Of a stretch of DNA of 24,131 nucleotides, positions 22,335 through 24,131 are shown in pieces. The stretch comes from an uncultured Ruminococcus sp. (GTDB lineage Bacteria; Bacillota_A; Clostridia; Oscillospirales; Ruminococcaceae). The DNA is taken from assembly GCA_946629405.1 (NCBI GenBank), contig CAMOXW010000110.1:1-24131 (forward strand), written 5' to 3'. Positions within the stretch are counted from its first letter, which is position 1. Every line of letters starts with the position of its first letter. The notes under the pieces were generated by a model. The model was given only the letters and a program-made list of their open reading frames with translations. It was not told where the DNA came from and did no database searches. The translations under genes were made by a program, and so were the position numbers.

Positions 22335-23107
22335 TATTCATTACCTCCCTGAACATTCTCGAAAACGCTGTTCTCAACGTCCTTGTAAACGCCGAGCGGG
22401 TAGTAGGGGATCATTTCGTCCTGGAGGCGCTTGATAGCGTCAAGAGGAGCAAGTCCCCAGTTTGTAGGACAAGTCGAGAGGACCTCTACGATAGAGAAGC
22501 CCTTGCCTGCCTTCTGGTTCTCGAAGGCCTTGCGGATAGCCTTTTTAGCGGCTCTGATATGGGGTACGCTGTCTACGGCAACACGCTCTGCATAAGCTGT
22601 ACCTGTCAGTGTTGAGAGCATTTCGCATACTCTTACAGGGAAGCCGGCAAGCTGCGGGTCACGTCCGAAAGGTGTTGTCTGAGTTACCTGTCCGGGGATA
22701 GTGGTCGGAGCCATCTGACCGCCGGTCATGCCATAGATAGTATTGTTGATGAAGATAACAACGATATTTTCGCCTCTTGTAGCAGCGTGAACTGTCTCGG
22801 CAGTTCCGATAGCAGCGAGGTCGCCGTCGCCCTGATATGTAAATACGAACTTATCAGGATTGGTGCGCTTTACACCTGTAGCTACAGCCGGAGCACGGCC
22901 GTGAGCTGCCTCGATCATGTCGCAGGCGAAGTAGTCGTAAGCCATAACCGAGCAGCCTACAGGACAAACACCGATAGTATCGCCCTCGATGCCCATTTCG
23001 TCGATGACCTCACAGAGTATCCTGTGAACGATGCCGTGGGTACATCCGGGGCAGTAATGTGTAGGGATATCGACCAGTGACTTTGGTCTTTCAAATACAA
23101 CAGCCAT
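22334..23107 (-). CDS. 2-oxoacid:ferredoxin oxidoreductase beta subunit (thiamine-diphosphate binding)
   Basis: 257 residues. It binds thiamine diphosphate and probably the electron-relay iron-sulfur cluster. HYCPGCTHGIVH (Cys19, Cys22) and CPVGC (Cys48, Cys52) supply conserved cysteines. GDGD at 93-96 with FINNTIYGMTGGQMAPTT is the diphosphate/Mg site. The gene order alpha-beta-gamma is the KorABC/VorBAC arrangement. Its ATG overlaps the alpha-subunit stop by one base. No separate ferredoxin-like delta gene is seen in the window; it could lie upstream, outside. Confidence 0.94.
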   Translation of the reverse strand: MAVVFERPKSLVDIPTHYCPGCTHGIVHRILCEVIDEMGIEGDTIGVCPVGCSVMAYDYFACDMIEAAHGRAPAVATGVKRTNPDKFVFTYQGDGDLAAIGTAETVHAATRGENIVVIFINNTIYGMTGGQMAPTTIPGQVTQTTPFGRDPQLAGFPVRVCEMLSTLTGTAYAERVAVDSVPHIRAAKKAIRKAFENQKAGKGFSIVEVLSTCPTNWGLAPLDAIKRLQDEMIPYYPLGVYKDVENSVFENVQGGNE

Positions 23108-24131
23108 TACTTAGCACCTCCGAGTTTCTTGATCTCCTCCAGCACCTCAACAGGGGTGGGGATAACGCCGCCGGTCCTTCCGAAGAAGTGAACGGGCTTG
23201 GAGCAGTTGATAGCGAGCTTTACGTCCTCTACCATCTGACCCATTGACATTTCAACGCTGAGGAGGCACTTTGCAGTCTTTGCAGCCTCGTTGATCTCCT
23301 TTACAGGGAAAGGCCAGAGGGTCTTGGGACGGAACAGTCCTGCCTTTATGCCCAGCTCTCTTGCTGAGTTTACGGCAGACTTTACAACTCTTGCAGTTGC
23401 GCCGAATGCACAGAGAAGGATATCGCAGTCCTCGGTGAGATAAAGCTCAGCCTCGGTCTCGGTCTCCTTGATTATCTCGTATCTCTTATAGCGGTCAACG
23501 ATAGACTTCTCGAGGGCGTCAGGCTGGAGGTAGAGGGAGTTTACGATGTGGTGCTCTCTCTGGTTCTTATGACCTGTTGTAGCCCAGCCGCTCTTGTCAT
23601 AGGCGTCGGGGTTGATCTCGGGGAAGGATACAGGCTCCATCATCTGACCGAGCAGACCGTCAGCGAGTATCATTGCGGGCATACGGTACTTGTCAGCACG
23701 GTCGAATGCCTTTACAACGTAGTCCACCATTTCCTGAACGGAAGCGGGTGCATATACGAGAAGCTGGAAGTCGCCGTGGCCGAGAGCCTTTGTAGCCTGC
23801 CAGTAATCAGCCTGAGAGGGCTGTATACCGCCGAGTCCGGGGCCGCCGCGCTCTACGTTGATTATAACAGCGGGAAGGTCTGAGCCTGCGATATATGAAA
23901 CGCCTTCACTCTTGAGGGAGATTCCGGGAGATGAAGATGAGGTCATTGCACGGACGCCTGTGGAGGCAGCTCCGAGGACCATATTGATAGCAGCTACCTC
24001 AGACTCAGCCTGAAGGAATACGCCGCCTGCCTTATGCATACGCTTTGCCATATAAGCGGCAAGCTCTGTCTGGGGAGTGATCGGGTAACCGAAGAAGCAC
24101 TTGCAGCCTGCACGGATGGCAGCCTCAGCGA
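23107..24131 (-). CDS. vorB: 2-oxoacid:ferredoxin oxidoreductase alpha subunit, VorB-like (5' end cut by the window)
   Basis: At least 341 residues are visible; the frame is open to the window edge and the true start lies beyond 24131. An ATG at 24051 is internal, because upstream codons still encode GYPITPQTELAAY, a hallmark of the N-terminal pyrimidine-binding domain. MTSSSSPGISLK, GGPGLGGIQPSQADY, LGQMMEPVSFP and SVEMSMGQMVEDVKLA follow. From memory these resemble the VorB (2-ketoisovalerate:ferredoxin oxidoreductase) subgroup more than KorA of 2-oxoglutarate enzymes, but substrate choice is not proven. The complex is cytosolic and links branched-chain 2-oxoacids to acyl-CoA and ferredoxin. 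Confidence 0.9.
   Translation of the reverse strand, partial: AEAAIRAGCKCFFGYPITPQTELAAYMAKRMHKAGGVFLQAESEVAAINMVLGAASTGVRAMTSSSSPGISLKSEGVSYIAGSDLPAVIINVERGGPGLGGIQPSQADYWQATKALGHGDFQLLVYAPASVQEMVDYVVKAFDRADKYRMPAMILADGLLGQMMEPVSFPEINPDAYDKSGWATTGHKNQREHHIVNSLYLQPDALEKSIVDRYKRYEIIKETETEAELYLTEDCDILLCAFGATARVVKSAVNSARELGIKAGLFRPKTLWPFPVKEINEAAKTAKCLLSVEMSMGQMVEDVKLAINCSKPVHFFGRTGGVIPTPVEVLEEIKKLGGAK

Noticed and set aside
23107..24051. Start of the alpha subunit at the ATG at 24051
   Set aside because: Codons upstream to the window edge encode the conserved GYPITPQTE motif, so this ATG is internal and the gene is partial.

Overview
The window looks like chromosomal DNA of a Gram-positive, low-to-mid GC anaerobe of the class Clostridia. 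A Ruminococcus-like member of the Oscillospiraceae is the best guess. Reasons: a complete type II fatty acid cluster with FabK as the only enoyl reductase and no fabI; a secreted leucine-rich-repeat protein ending in a type I dockerin (cellulosome-type docking module); a VorB-type ferredoxin-dependent 2-oxoacid oxidoreductase; AGGAGG-type ribosome binding sites; and very clear SigA promoters. This assignment is inference from gene content; no 16S rRNA or other marker was compared.

Layout. Positions 1-358 hold three minus-strand tRNA genes (Tyr, Thr, Pro) with two near-perfect promoters and a terminator. Positions 491-4430 hold a small acidic alanine-rich membrane protein, the 16S rRNA methyltransferase rsmE, and an ECF-type sigma factor followed by a one-TM protein with three copies of an extracellular module (a probable sigma/anti-sigma pair). 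guaB (IMP dehydrogenase) stands alone with its own promoter and terminator. A minus-strand cluster aroK - amidohydrolase - dockerin/LRR protein follows. It is separated from aroE by a 280-bp stretch built of heptanucleotide tandem repeats and small hairpins.

The core of the window is a fatty-acid locus arranged around a divergent promoter region at about 10.8-11.04 kb. Leftward run fabD and aroE. Rightward run fabH, fabK, a lipoprotein of unknown function, fabG, fabF, accB, fabZ, accC, accD, accA and acpP. Together these encode acetyl-CoA carboxylase (AccABCD), malonyl transfer (FabD), initiation (FabH), elongation (FabF), the three reductive steps (FabG, FabZ, FabK) and the acyl carrier protein. 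Two features are unusual: fabD is outside the rightward operon, and the slot between fabK and fabG is filled by an AT-rich lipoprotein gene. The divergent region holds an 11-bp-arm inverted repeat that encloses a sequence resembling half of a FabT operator.

After acpP comes a hairpin-dense 230-bp intergenic region. Next is a zinc-ribbon/one-TM protein gene facing a small XRE-family regulator gene. The promoter of the zinc-ribbon gene is overlapped by two adjacent perfect palindromes. The right end is a minus-strand three-gene operon for a 2-oxoacid:ferredoxin oxidoreductase, whose first gene is cut by the window edge.

No CRISPR array, transposase, integrase or rRNA gene was seen. The best candidates for something undescribed are the lipoprotein inside the fatty acid operon, the triple-module anti-sigma protein, and the double-palindrome XRE/zinc-ribbon switch.
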